Of a stretch of DNA of 35,108 nucleotides, positions 25,432 through 33,129 are shown in pieces. Within the stretch, counting starts at the first letter, position 1; each line of letters starts with the position of its first letter. Location of the stretch: the NCBI GenBank assembly GCA_023251835.1, contig JAHEXZ010000055.1:1-35108 (forward strand), in the 5' to 3' direction. The position numbers and the translations under genes were made by a program. Under the pieces are notes generated by a model. It made no database searches and was not told the origin of the DNA. It saw nothing but the letters and a program-made list of their open reading frames with translations. The DNA comes from Bacteroidota bacterium (GTDB lineage: Bacteria > Bacteroidota > Bacteroidia > 2-12-FULL-35-15).

Positions 25432-25833
25432 ATGAAAACTATTCAAAAAATAGCAGCCCTCTTTTTATCGGTAATTTTTCTGTTGTTCAGCTTTGGTTTT
25501 ACCATAAACAAAATGGTGTGTTTGAAAAGCGGTAAAATGAAAGTGTCGTTGAGCAACATAAAAGATTGTTGCTCAATGGAAAGTAAAACTGCTATACCTG
25601 TTGTAAAAGCACACTGTTGTGATATAAATTCTACTGCTTTTCATCTGAACGATTATAATCCTTCACAACAGTACTCAATGCCGGTTGTTGTTCACTATAC
25701 GTTGCCTTTAAATCAGAAAGAAATCAGTTTCGGTTATTATTGGGATAAAACGCTGAAATTAATTGCTGCCAACCTTCCTCCTCCCATTTATGGGAAACAA
25801 TTGCTCTCTTTCATCTCTGTATTTGTCATTTGA
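25432..25833 (+). CDS. Secreted Cys-rich HYC/CC/PP-type protein
   Basis: From ATG 25432 the product is 133 aa. It has a signal peptide or N-terminal anchor (IAALFLSVIFLLFSFGF). Cysteines occur at C30, the pair C46-C47 and the pair C62-C63 (AHCCD). A C-terminal NLPPPIYG precedes a hydrophobic end. The order (single Cys motif, CC pairs, PP motif) matches what I know as the HYC_CC_PP family of small Bacteroidota proteins, with MVC in place of HYC. The next genes are a TonB receptor and an HMA-domain protein, so binding of copper or another soft metal in the periplasm is the likely theme. Metal binding is inferred. Confidence 0.7.
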   Translation: MKTIQKIAALFLSVIFLLFSFGFTINKMVCLKSGKMKVSLSNIKDCCSMESKTAIPVVKAHCCDINSTAFHLNDYNPSQQYSMPVVVHYTLPLNQKEISFGYYWDKTLKLIAANLPPPIYGKQLLSFISVFVI

Positions 25834-25844
25834 TTTATTGATAA

Positions 25845-25879
25845 AGTAAAGTGTGTATCCGAATACACTTTACTAATTT
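25845..25879 (+). terminator. Hairpin between the Cys-rich gene and the TonB receptor
   Basis: AGTAAAGTGT (25845-25854) pairs with ACACTTTACT (25865-25874). An alternative register gives two 6-bp helices (AGTAAA/TTTACT and GTGTAT/ATACAC) with a GT bulge. AATTTTCTT follows. It could be an intrinsic terminator or partial attenuator within the locus. Confidence 0.55.
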
Positions 25880-25925
25880 TCTTCGGCCAACTTTTCGAAA
25901 AAACTTATTTATCAATTAAACACAA

Positions 25926-28145
25926 ATGATTCGACTATTCTATCTGATGCTATTTGTTATATCTACCAACAGTATCTATTCACAGCATATCACCGGAAAA
26001 GTTTTTGGAACAACAGATAAAGGAACCAGAGAGCCGCTTCCCGGTGCTAATATATACTGGCAGGGAACAACAACAGGTACTTCTACTGATTCTGTAGGAA
26101 TATTTCATTTAACCACTCCCGCAATATTACCGGCAAAACTTATAATAAGTATGCTGGGTTATACAAGTGATACAATCATAGTAAAGGAATCGCCACATAA
26201 AGCATTTGAAATAGTCCTTAAAAACACTATTTCGCTAAAAGAAGTAACTGTAGAAACACGACAAAATACTACGCTTTATTCTACTTTTAATCCAATTAAT
26301 ACCGAAGTAATTAGTGGTAAAGAATTGCTAAAGGCTGCTTGCTGCAATTTATCGGAGAGTTTTACTACCAATGCTTCTGTTGACATTGCTTTTACAGATG
26401 CTGTTTCAGGTGCAAAAAAAATTCAGATGCTGGGACTGGATGGTATTTATACACAGATATTATCAGAAAATATGCCCATGCTGCGTGGACTTTCTGCGGC
26501 ATACGGACTAAATTACATCCCAGGTACATGGATTGAAAATATAATGGTTACAAAAGGTACAGGCTCTGTTGTTAATGGTTATGAAAGCATTTCAGGCCAG
26601 ATCAATCTTGAATTTCTAAAACCAAAAGAACAGAAAGCTCCCTTATTTATTAACATATATGGCAATCATAAAAGCAGAGCCGAAGTCAATGTACATATTA
26701 CACCCAAAATAAACGAAAAGTGGGGAACACTTTTATTCCTGCATGCCAGCGATTTAAGTATGAAAAATGATATGAATAAGGATTCTTTTTTAGATATGCC
26801 CTTAACCCGCCAATATAATGTTTTTAACAGGTGGAACTACCACAACCAGAAAAATTTTCAGGCACAGTTTGGTGTAAAAGCATTACTGGAAACCAGGCAA
26901 GCGGGCCAAACAAGTTTCAATTATAAAAATGATTTTGGCACCACCAATGCGTATGGTGTTGGTATTAATACCAAAGCCCTGGAATACTTTTCAAAAACGG
27001 GGTTTATGTTTCCATCTATGCCCTATAAAAGTATTGGCATACAAACATCAGGCAAATGGCAACAACGTGATATGTACTTTGGTTTGAGAAAGTATAAAGG
27101 AGAACAAAAAAATTTCTATGCAAATATCATCTATGCAAACATTATTAATACAACCAATCACAAATACAAATTAGGAGCAAGTTACCTTTTTGATGATTAT
27201 GCAGAAAAATACAATGATTCTTCCTTTGCCCGTACTGAAAGTGTTCCGGGTATCTTTGCAGAATATACATATACACATTCCGATAACTTTTCCTTAGTTA
27301 CAGGTATCCGTGCTGATTATCATAACCTGTTTGGAATGCAATACACACCACGTGTTCACATGCGTTATAATATTACTAAATCCGGCACTTTGCGTTTATC
27401 TGCCGGAAGAGGTTTCAGAGTGGCCAACATCTTTGTAGAAAACCAATCGGTATTTGCCAGTTCCAGACAAGTAATTGTAGTGGAAAAATTTAAGCCTGAA
27501 ATTGCCTGGAATTATGGGATAAGTGCAAATCAAAAATTTCAATTATTCAGCAACGAGGCATTTATAAATGTAGATTTTTTCAGAACAGATTTTCAAAATC
27601 AGGTAGTTGTTGACCTCGACCAACATGTAAATAAAATAGTATTTTATAATCTTGATGGAAAGTCTTATTCCAACAGTTTACAGGTAGATTTCGGTTTTAC
27701 ACCTCTTAAAGCGCTCGATATAAAATTAGCTTATAAGTGGTATGATGTTAAAACAACTTATCATAATGAATTACTTGATAAACCTTATGTTCCAAAACAC
27801 CGTGTTATGTTTAATGCTGCATATAGCACCTATATGGATATATGGAAATTTGATTTCACAACCAACTGGCTTGGTAAGAGTCGAATACCAAATACATCAA
27901 TGAGCCCTGTTCAATGTCAATTACCAGAACATTCAAAAGAATATTTTTTGTTGAATGCACAAATCACAAAAAAATTCAGGAAATTTGATGTATATCTGGG
28001 ATGTGAAAATATTTTAAATTACACTCAAAAAAATCCGGTCATAGCTCCTGACAAACCTTTTGGCAGCAACTTTGATGCATCCATGATTTATGCTCCTATT
28101 GAAGGGCGTATCATTTACGCAGGATTCAGGATGGCAATAAAATAA
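25926..28145 (+). CDS. TonB-dependent receptor (metal-associated subfamily)
   Basis: The 739-aa outer-membrane active transporter is energised by TonB. A signal peptide (to about residue 19, SIYSQ) precedes a carboxypeptidase-regulatory-like domain (ITGKVFGTTDKGTREPLPGAN, about 20-110), the plug (about 125-230) with the CC pair C139-C140 in KAACCNLSESF, and a 22-strand-type barrel ending in a typical aromatic C-terminus. The CCNLSESF and DMPLTRQYN phrases are ones I recall in a Bacteroidota receptor group found beside heavy-metal proteins. The flanking HYC/CC/PP-like and HMA proteins support copper or a copper chelate as cargo. This is not proven, and other metals or metallophores remain possible. 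Confidence 0.88.
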   Translation: MIRLFYLMLFVISTNSIYSQHITGKVFGTTDKGTREPLPGANIYWQGTTTGTSTDSVGIFHLTTPAILPAKLIISMLGYTSDTIIVKESPHKAFEIVLKNTISLKEVTVETRQNTTLYSTFNPINTEVISGKELLKAACCNLSESFTTNASVDIAFTDAVSGAKKIQMLGLDGIYTQILSENMPMLRGLSAAYGLNYIPGTWIENIMVTKGTGSVVNGYESISGQINLEFLKPKEQKAPLFINIYGNHKSRAEVNVHITPKINEKWGTLLFLHASDLSMKNDMNKDSFLDMPLTRQYNVFNRWNYHNQKNFQAQFGVKALLETRQAGQTSFNYKNDFGTTNAYGVGINTKALEYFSKTGFMFPSMPYKSIGIQTSGKWQQRDMYFGLRKYKGEQKNFYANIIYANIINTTNHKYKLGASYLFDDYAEKYNDSSFARTESVPGIFAEYTYTHSDNFSLVTGIRADYHNLFGMQYTPRVHMRYNITKSGTLRLSAGRGFRVANIFVENQSVFASSRQVIVVEKFKPEIAWNYGISANQKFQLFSNEAFINVDFFRTDFQNQVVVDLDQHVNKIVFYNLDGKSYSNSLQVDFGFTPLKALDIKLAYKWYDVKTTYHNELLDKPYVPKHRVMFNAAYSTYMDIWKFDFTTNWLGKSRIPNTSMSPVQCQLPEHSKEYFLLNAQITKKFRKFDVYLGCENILNYTQKNPVIAPDKPFGSNFDASMIYAPIEGRIIYAGFRMAIK

Positions 28146-28180
28146 CTATTTTCTAATACTTTAAAACAATTAAAAATCAA

Positions 28181-28540
28181 ATGAAAAAAATGGGAACAAA
28201 AAAAATTACAAGCGCTTTATTTATAACGCTTTTTGCATTTGCCTTTTCAGCTAAGGCACAGAACGCAAAAAAAGCTGAATTAAAAGTGAAAACATCTGCA
28301 GTATGTGAAATGTGCAAAACAACCATTGAAAAAGAGCTGGCCTTTGCTAAAGGTGTGAAGAGGTCTGCCGTAGATGTTCCATCAAAAATAGTAACTATAA
28401 CTTATAACCCTAAAAAAACTACACCAGAAAAAATTCGCCAGGCAATTGCCAATGCAGGATATGATGCTGATGATGTGCCAGCCAATCCTAAAGCATACGA
28501 AAAGCTCAATGCCTGCTGCAAAAAAGACGGTACTCATTAA
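28181..28540 (+). CDS. Secreted heavy-metal-associated (HMA) domain protein
   Basis: The 119-aa product has a signal peptide (to about AKAQ, residue 27) and one HMA/CopZ-like ferredoxin fold. The metal-binding motif is VCEMC (C42, C45), followed by the family pattern of KTTIEKELAFAKGVKRSAVDVPSKIVTITYNP and EKIRQAIANAGYDADDV. A C-terminal ACC (C112-C113) adds two thiols. The canonical motif is MxCxxC; here the residue two before the first Cys is Ala, giving SAVCEMC. It is probably a periplasmic Cu(I) chaperone or scavenger working with the receptor encoded 35 nt upstream. Confidence 0.87.
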   Translation: MKKMGTKKITSALFITLFAFAFSAKAQNAKKAELKVKTSAVCEMCKTTIEKELAFAKGVKRSAVDVPSKIVTITYNPKKTTPEKIRQAIANAGYDADDVPANPKAYEKLNACCKKDGTH

Positions 28541-28606
28541 GTTAATAGTTAATAGTTACCCAAAACTCGCAAACTAATTAAACAACGAATAACAAATTTA
28601 AAATAT

Positions 28607-28614
28607 TAATTTTG
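28607..28614 (+). promoter_or_regulatory. Candidate -7 box (TAATTTTG) for trxB
   Basis: It is an exact TAnnTTTG match 30 nt before the trxB ATG, suggesting separate transcription from the metal locus. Confidence 0.4.
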
Positions 28615-28644
28615 CAGGGGATAAATTAAAATACTATACAAATT

Positions 28645-29586
28645 ATGATAGAAGAAATAGAGCACGTAAAATGCCTTATTATTGGGAGCGGACCTGCAGG
28701 ATATACAGCAGCCATCTATGCTGCCAGGGCAGATATGAAGCCTGTGATGTACCAGGGATTACAACCTGGCGGGCAATTGACAATTACAACAGAAGTAGAA
28801 AATTATCCCGGCTACCCTAAAGGTACACATGGCCCGCAAATGATGGAAGATTTTAAAGCCCAGGCAGAACGCTTTGGTGCCGATATACGTTGGGGATTAG
28901 TTACATCTGTTGACTTTAATGGGCCTGTGCATAAGGTAGTAATTGATGAAAAAATTACCATTCATGCTGATGCCATAATAATAGCAACAGGTGCCTCGGC
29001 CAAATGGCTTGGATTGGAATCAGAACATCGGCTAAATGGTTTTGGAGTATCAGCCTGTGCTGTATGTGACGGTTTCTTTTTTAAAGGTCAGGATGTTGCT
29101 ATTGTTGGAGCTGGCGACACTGCTGCAGAAGAAGCTACCTACCTGGCAAAACTTTGCAGAAAAGTATATATGATTATACGTAAAGGTGAAATGCGGGCAT
29201 CAAAAACAATGCAATACCGTGTATTGAATACCCCTAATATTGAGGTAATCTATAACTCTGAAACCAAAGAAATTATTGGTGAAAAAAGTGTTGAAGGTGC
29301 TATAATAATTAATAAAAAAGGAGAAGAGCGCAGGTTGGATGTTACAGGATTTTTTGTTGCTATAGGCCATAAACCCAATACAGAAATTTTTAAAGGCTGG
29401 TTAACAATGGATGAAACCGGTTATATTCAACCTGTTCCAGGAACAAGCAAAACAAATATTCCAGGTGTATTTGCCGTAGGCGATGCCCAGGATAAAGTAT
29501 ACAGACAAGCTATTACTGCCGCAGGAAGCGGTTGTATGGGAGCATTGGATGCAGAACGTTATTTAGCAGAAAAAGGAATTCACTAA
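28645..29586 (+). CDS. trxB: Thioredoxin-disulfide reductase
   Basis: The 313-aa NADPH- and FAD-dependent enzyme reduces oxidised thioredoxin in the cytoplasm. FAD-binding motif GSGPAGYTAAIYAARA is near the N-terminus. The redox-active disulfide is CAVC (C138, C141) in SACAVCDGFFFKG, a minor variant of the common CATC. The NADPH motif is GAGDTAAEEATYL. The C-terminal FAD motif is PGVFAVGDAQDKVYRQAITAAGSGCMGALDAERYL. Length and layout are those of bacterial low-molecular-weight TrxR. Confidence 0.96.
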   Translation: MIEEIEHVKCLIIGSGPAGYTAAIYAARADMKPVMYQGLQPGGQLTITTEVENYPGYPKGTHGPQMMEDFKAQAERFGADIRWGLVTSVDFNGPVHKVVIDEKITIHADAIIIATGASAKWLGLESEHRLNGFGVSACAVCDGFFFKGQDVAIVGAGDTAAEEATYLAKLCRKVYMIIRKGEMRASKTMQYRVLNTPNIEVIYNSETKEIIGEKSVEGAIIINKKGEERRLDVTGFFVAIGHKPNTEIFKGWLTMDETGYIQPVPGTSKTNIPGVFAVGDAQDKVYRQAITAAGSGCMGALDAERYLAEKGIH

Positions 29587-29696
29587 AAAATCTTTTTTCA
29601 ATAAAGAGCATCGGTACATTTTTATTGAATCGCTCGTAAATAGGCTGAGATAAGTATGTATTTTTAACCTTACATAATTGAACAAACCAATCTAAA

Positions 29697-30425
29697 ATGA
29701 AAAAAATCATATTTCTTATTGTCTTCATCAGTTTTATAAAATTATCTTTTGCCCAGGGATTTGGTAAAGAAGCGCCTCTTACTAAATATAGTGCTGCAAA
29801 AGTTGTTGACCCCGTATATGGAATCACCATGTACGAAAAACTAAATGCTAAAATTGGTGGTGATTCTGTACGCCACGATAGGAAAGGATATGCCTGCCAG
29901 GAATGGGTACAGGATATCTATGAAAGCGGCAAAATCTTACACAGAGGCTATTATGAAGATGGCCAGCTTAAAATTTACAAAAACTACTACGAAAATGGCA
30001 CTGTAGAACGCTCATTCAAACAATTGGATTTTAAACGCTGCAATATGCAGCTATTTTATCCGGATGGTAAACTAAAATCTGAAATCACATATTATGATGG
30101 AAGTCCGCAAATATGGACAGACTATTATCCTAATGGACAAATTGAATATTATGAAGAAAATACCAAAGATATGGAATGTTTAGTTGCGCGTAAATCCTAT
30201 GCTGAAAATGGTAAACCGCAGGAAATATTTGAATTGCTTGATCCGAAAAAGAAAAAATATAATAAAAAAGAATACGATGAAAATGGTAAACTAAAAGCCG
30301 AAGGAACAATGAAATACAATGCTTCGCTTATTGATTATCAAAGGGATGGCATTTGGACAATATATGATGAAAAAGGAAATACTACAAAGGAAAAATGGGT
30401 AAAAGGAGAACAGGTAAAAAACTAA
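29697..30425 (+). CDS. Secreted MORN-repeat (YwqK-like) protein
   Basis: The 242-aa product has a signal peptide (MKKIIFLIVFISFIKLSFAQ). At least five MORN_2-type repeats with the pattern YYxxGxLKxxxxYYxNG are visible, for example GYYEDGQLKIYKNYYENGTV, YYPNGQIEYYEEN, KSYAENGKPQEIF and EYDENGKLKAEGTMKYN. Such secreted repeat proteins are common in Bacteroidota, and databases often label them 'toxin-antitoxin system YwqK family antitoxin'. That label comes from B. subtilis YwqK and should not be taken literally here, since no toxin is adjacent and the protein is exported. Function is unknown. Confidence 0.82.
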   Translation: MKKIIFLIVFISFIKLSFAQGFGKEAPLTKYSAAKVVDPVYGITMYEKLNAKIGGDSVRHDRKGYACQEWVQDIYESGKILHRGYYEDGQLKIYKNYYENGTVERSFKQLDFKRCNMQLFYPDGKLKSEITYYDGSPQIWTDYYPNGQIEYYEENTKDMECLVARKSYAENGKPQEIFELLDPKKKKYNKKEYDENGKLKAEGTMKYNASLIDYQRDGIWTIYDEKGNTTKEKWVKGEQVKN

Positions 30426-30436
30426 ACAAGGATAAT

Positions 30437-30498
30437 ATACCGAATCTTACCGAGTTTGCTGCCCCGATAGCTATCGGGGTTATTCAGCCGAAGTATAA
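30437..30498. repeat. Dispersed inverted-repeat element, copy D, with inner palindrome
   Basis: The right arm ATTCAGCCGAAGTATA is a near-exact family match; the left arm (ACCGAATCTTACCGAGTTTG) is degenerate. The loop carries a perfect 18-nt palindrome CCCCGATAGCTATCGGGG (30462-30479). Confidence 0.65.
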
Positions 30499-30504
30499 CC
30501 CAAT

Positions 30505-30545
30505 AAAAAAGGCTTCATTTCAAGTTTGAAATGAAGCCTTTTTTT
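30505..30545. terminator. Bidirectional intrinsic terminator
   Basis: A perfect 19-bp stem (30505-30523 with 30526-30544) has A-run and T-run ends, so it works as a hairpin plus U-tract on both strands. It sits between the convergent MORN-repeat and cold-shock genes. Confidence 0.9.
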
Positions 30546-30560
30546 AAGGAATCTTGAAAT

Positions 30561-30752
30561 TTATGCTTTTTTTACATTTACGGCATTTAAACCTTTTTTG
30601 CCTTCCTGAACGTCAAAAGTTACTTTATCGCCATCGCGAACCTGATCAACTAAGCCTGTTACGTGTACAAATAGTTCCTGAGAAGCACCATCTACTGTAA
30701 TAAATCCAAAACCTTTTGCAGAATTAAAAAATTTTACTGTTCCTGTTTTCAT
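30561..30752 (-). CDS. Cold-shock domain protein (CspA family)
   Basis: The 63-aa single cold-shock domain is slightly shorter than E. coli CspA (70 aa). RNA-binding motifs are RNP1 (KGFGFI) and RNP2 (LFVHV), with the usual opening MKTGTVKFFNSAKGFGFI. It is a cytoplasmic single-stranded nucleic-acid binder acting as RNA chaperone. The gene is monocistronic: a -7 box at 30787-30794 upstream and the strong terminator at 30505-30545 downstream. Confidence 0.95.
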   Translation of the reverse strand: MKTGTVKFFNSAKGFGFITVDGASQELFVHVTGLVDQVRDGDKVTFDVQEGKKGLNAVNVKKA

Positions 30753-30786
30753 TATAAATTAAATATTTAAAAAATTAATACTTGTA

Positions 30787-30794
30787 CAAAGGTA
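30787..30794 (-). promoter_or_regulatory. Candidate -7 box (TACCTTTG) for the cold-shock gene
   Basis: It is an exact TAnnTTTG match on the minus strand with 34 nt between it and the ATG. No clear -33 TTTG was found. Confidence 0.45.
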
Positions 30795-30938
30795 AGAATT
30801 TTATCTATTATAACACCATAAATTATCACATTTTTATTTTACAAATAACCAAATAGCTCCTATGAGTATAGAAATAATTTCTATGAATGAGTTAGAATAA
30901 AGAGAACAAGAGGGTTATAAAGAGCATGATTGTTAGGC

Positions 30939-31044
30939 TTGAAGTCCGAAGCCAGCAGACCGAAGCATTGTTTAAGTATTAAATATAGCTTCGTAGGGGT
31001 ACGGGATTGGATTTTTACTTCGGTCTTCGGTCTTCCGACTTCCA
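30939..31044. repeat. Imperfect long inverted repeat, GAAGTC/CCGAAG type
   Basis: The left arm is at about 30939-30966 (TGAAGTCCGAAGCCAGCAG then ACCGAAG). The right arm at about 31017-31044 reads ACTTCGGTCTTCGGTCTTCC then GACTTCC. The arms are similar when one is reverse complemented, with small indels. It occupies much of the 316-nt gap between the cold-shock and recJ genes (30753-31068), which has no other recognisable content apart from the promoter. Confidence 0.5.
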
Positions 31045-31068
31045 ACTAAAATACAACAACAGTAATTT

Positions 31069-32793
31069 CTATTCAATTTTCAGGTCTTTTATATTCAATT
31101 GAAGGCTTGTCCTGCCATTAAACTCATTTTCTTCAATAGCATAACAGGCACTCAATAACTTTTTACGGAGCACATCATCAAAATGGTAAGCCTGGCCATA
31201 GGCAATAGATGAAAAGCTTTCAGAAGAATTCTGAGGATGATAAAGATCCATTTTAAGATGATTGTTACCAACAATTCTAACATACCCTTTATCAGCCAAT
31301 CCTTTAGTTATAAATACAGGAGCCATATTTTCTGGGCCAAAAGGCTCAAACTGTTTTAAAATACGATAAAATTTAGGGGTAATTGCCTTTAGCTCCAACT
31401 CTGCATCAATCTCAATTTCAGGGATAAGCAAATGATCTTCAATAGTTGAACTTACCACTTCTTCAAAACGCTGTTGAAAAGCTTCAATGTTCTCCAATTT
31501 TAAGGTCAGTCCGGCTGCATATTTATGTCCGCCAAACTGTTCCAGCAAATCCGAACAGGCTGCAATAGCATTGTATACATCAAAATCTTTAACAGAACGA
31601 GCTGATCCTGTGGCTTTTCCATCTGATTCAGTGAGTACAATGGTGGGCCGGTAATATTTTTCTATCAGTCGTGAAGCAACAATACCTATTACACCTTTAT
31701 GCCAGTCGGTATGAAATAATACTGTAGATTTCCGGTTTTGCAGTTCCTGATCATTGTCTATCATATTCAGCGCCTGTTGAGTAATAGTAAGGTCAAGAGC
31801 CCTGCGTTCGGTATTGGTAATATTAATATTGATTCCCGATGTTTTTGCCTGTTCATGGTCAATGGAAATAAGCAGTTTTACGGCATTTCTTCCGGTTTGT
31901 ATTCTGCCTGCCGCGTTAATACGCGGTCCGATAGTAAATATAAGTTCATTAATACCTACTGTTTTTTTTACATTAGCCAGTTCCAGAATGGATTTAATTC
32001 CTTTACGTGGATTTTTATTGATTTCCTGTAAACCAAAATAACACAATATACGGTTTTCATCAATGATTGGAACCAAATCTGAAGCAATAGAGATAGCAGT
32101 AAGATCAAGGTATTCGGTCAGATTTTCAAAAGCAATATTATTCTTTTGCGTATATGCCTGTATCAACTTGAATCCCACCCCACATCCGCACAGTTCATCA
32201 AAAGGATAAGAACAGTCGCTGCGTTTTGGGTCTAAAACAGCAATTGCATTGGGTAATGCATCACCCGGACGATGGTGGTCACAAATAATAAAATCAATAC
32301 CTCGTTCATTGGCATAATCTACTTTGTCATTGGCTTTAATACCACAGTCCAAAGCAATTATCAGTGTAAAGTTATTTTCTTTTGCAAAATCAATTCCCTG
32401 GAAAGAAATGCCATACCCTTCTGAATAGCGATCCGGAATATAATAATCAACCAGGTTTTCCTTGCCTTTAGCAGCAGTTAGCTTCCCTAAAAACGAATAT
32501 ACTAATGAAACAGCTGTTGTTCCATCTACATCATAATCGCCATACACTAAAATTTTTTCATGTGTGTTAACTGCCTTATCCAATCGTGCAATGGCCTTAT
32601 CCATATCCTTCATCAGAAAGGGGTTGTGAAGGTCACTAAGTGAAGGGCGGAAAAATTTCCGGGCATCATCAAAACTGCCAATACCACGTTGTACAAGCAG
32701 GTTAGCCAACATCCGATCAATGCCCAGCTCCAAAACTAATTGATTTATTTTTGCTTCGTCACCCGCTGCTTTTATACTCCACCTTTTTTCCAT
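31069..32793 (-). CDS. recJ: Single-stranded-DNA-specific exonuclease RecJ
   Basis: RecJ is the 5'-3' ssDNA exonuclease of the RecF pathway and mismatch repair. From ATG 32793 the product is 574 aa; a TTG start 27 nt upstream is less likely. The DHH phosphoesterase motifs are present: YGDYDVDGTTA (motif II), ALDCGIKA (motif III), CDHHRPGD (motif IV, DHH), the SIASDLVP segment, GPRINAAGR, and the DHHA1 motif GGHKYAAGLTL. A C-terminal OB-fold region follows. Length matches the RecJ family (about 570). No neighbour on its strand appears cotranscribed. Confidence 0.95.
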   Translation of the reverse strand: MEKRWSIKAAGDEAKINQLVLELGIDRMLANLLVQRGIGSFDDARKFFRPSLSDLHNPFLMKDMDKAIARLDKAVNTHEKILVYGDYDVDGTTAVSLVYSFLGKLTAAKGKENLVDYYIPDRYSEGYGISFQGIDFAKENNFTLIIALDCGIKANDKVDYANERGIDFIICDHHRPGDALPNAIAVLDPKRSDCSYPFDELCGCGVGFKLIQAYTQKNNIAFENLTEYLDLTAISIASDLVPIIDENRILCYFGLQEINKNPRKGIKSILELANVKKTVGINELIFTIGPRINAAGRIQTGRNAVKLLISIDHEQAKTSGININITNTERRALDLTITQQALNMIDNDQELQNRKSTVLFHTDWHKGVIGIVASRLIEKYYRPTIVLTESDGKATGSARSVKDFDVYNAIAACSDLLEQFGGHKYAAGLTLKLENIEAFQQRFEEVVSSTIEDHLLIPEIEIDAELELKAITPKFYRILKQFEPFGPENMAPVFITKGLADKGYVRIVGNNHLKMDLYHPQNSSESFSSIAYGQAYHFDDVLRKKLLSACYAIEENEFNGRTSLQLNIKDLKIE

Positions 32794-33129
32794 AGCCGTA
32801 AAATTAAAGCAATTCGGCAATTATTCATAAGAATAGCGGTTTTTATTTGTGGAGTTTTGGATAGGGATCAGGTTGTGGCTTTATTTATGGAAGTCACCGA
32901 AGCGATTGCTTTATTATTTTTTGCTTTAGCCGTTTCTTTTTTATTTTTGTATGAGTGTAAATCTTCGGGCTTTAAATGTCAACCAATGATTTAAAACATT
33001 TCCCAATCTTCCAGATATTGGATTTCATTATAGAAAATATACCTTCGCGTAAAAACTTTTGTTTATTATCTAAAAGAAAAAATCACTAATTTGCCAACTA
33101 TTAATCAATAACATCAATACCATCCCCTC
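32794..33129. other. Intergenic region between recJ and the LecA-like gene
   Basis: This 336-nt AT-rich gap lies between divergent genes. An open frame across the recJ start on the plus strand lacks credible composition and is not called. No repeat copy and no strong promoter motif was found, except a TAATTTG-like box near 33088-33096 before the next gene. Confidence 0.5.

Noticed and set aside
29697-30425. Toxin-antitoxin function for the MORN-repeat protein
   Set aside because: The YwqK antitoxin label is transferred by repeat similarity only. This protein has a signal peptide and no toxin gene beside it.
32740-32994. Open frame of 84 codons on the plus strand across the recJ start
   Set aside because: It overlaps the N-terminus of recJ in antisense and its sequence is a phenylalanine/leucine-rich mixture typical of translated AT-rich DNA.
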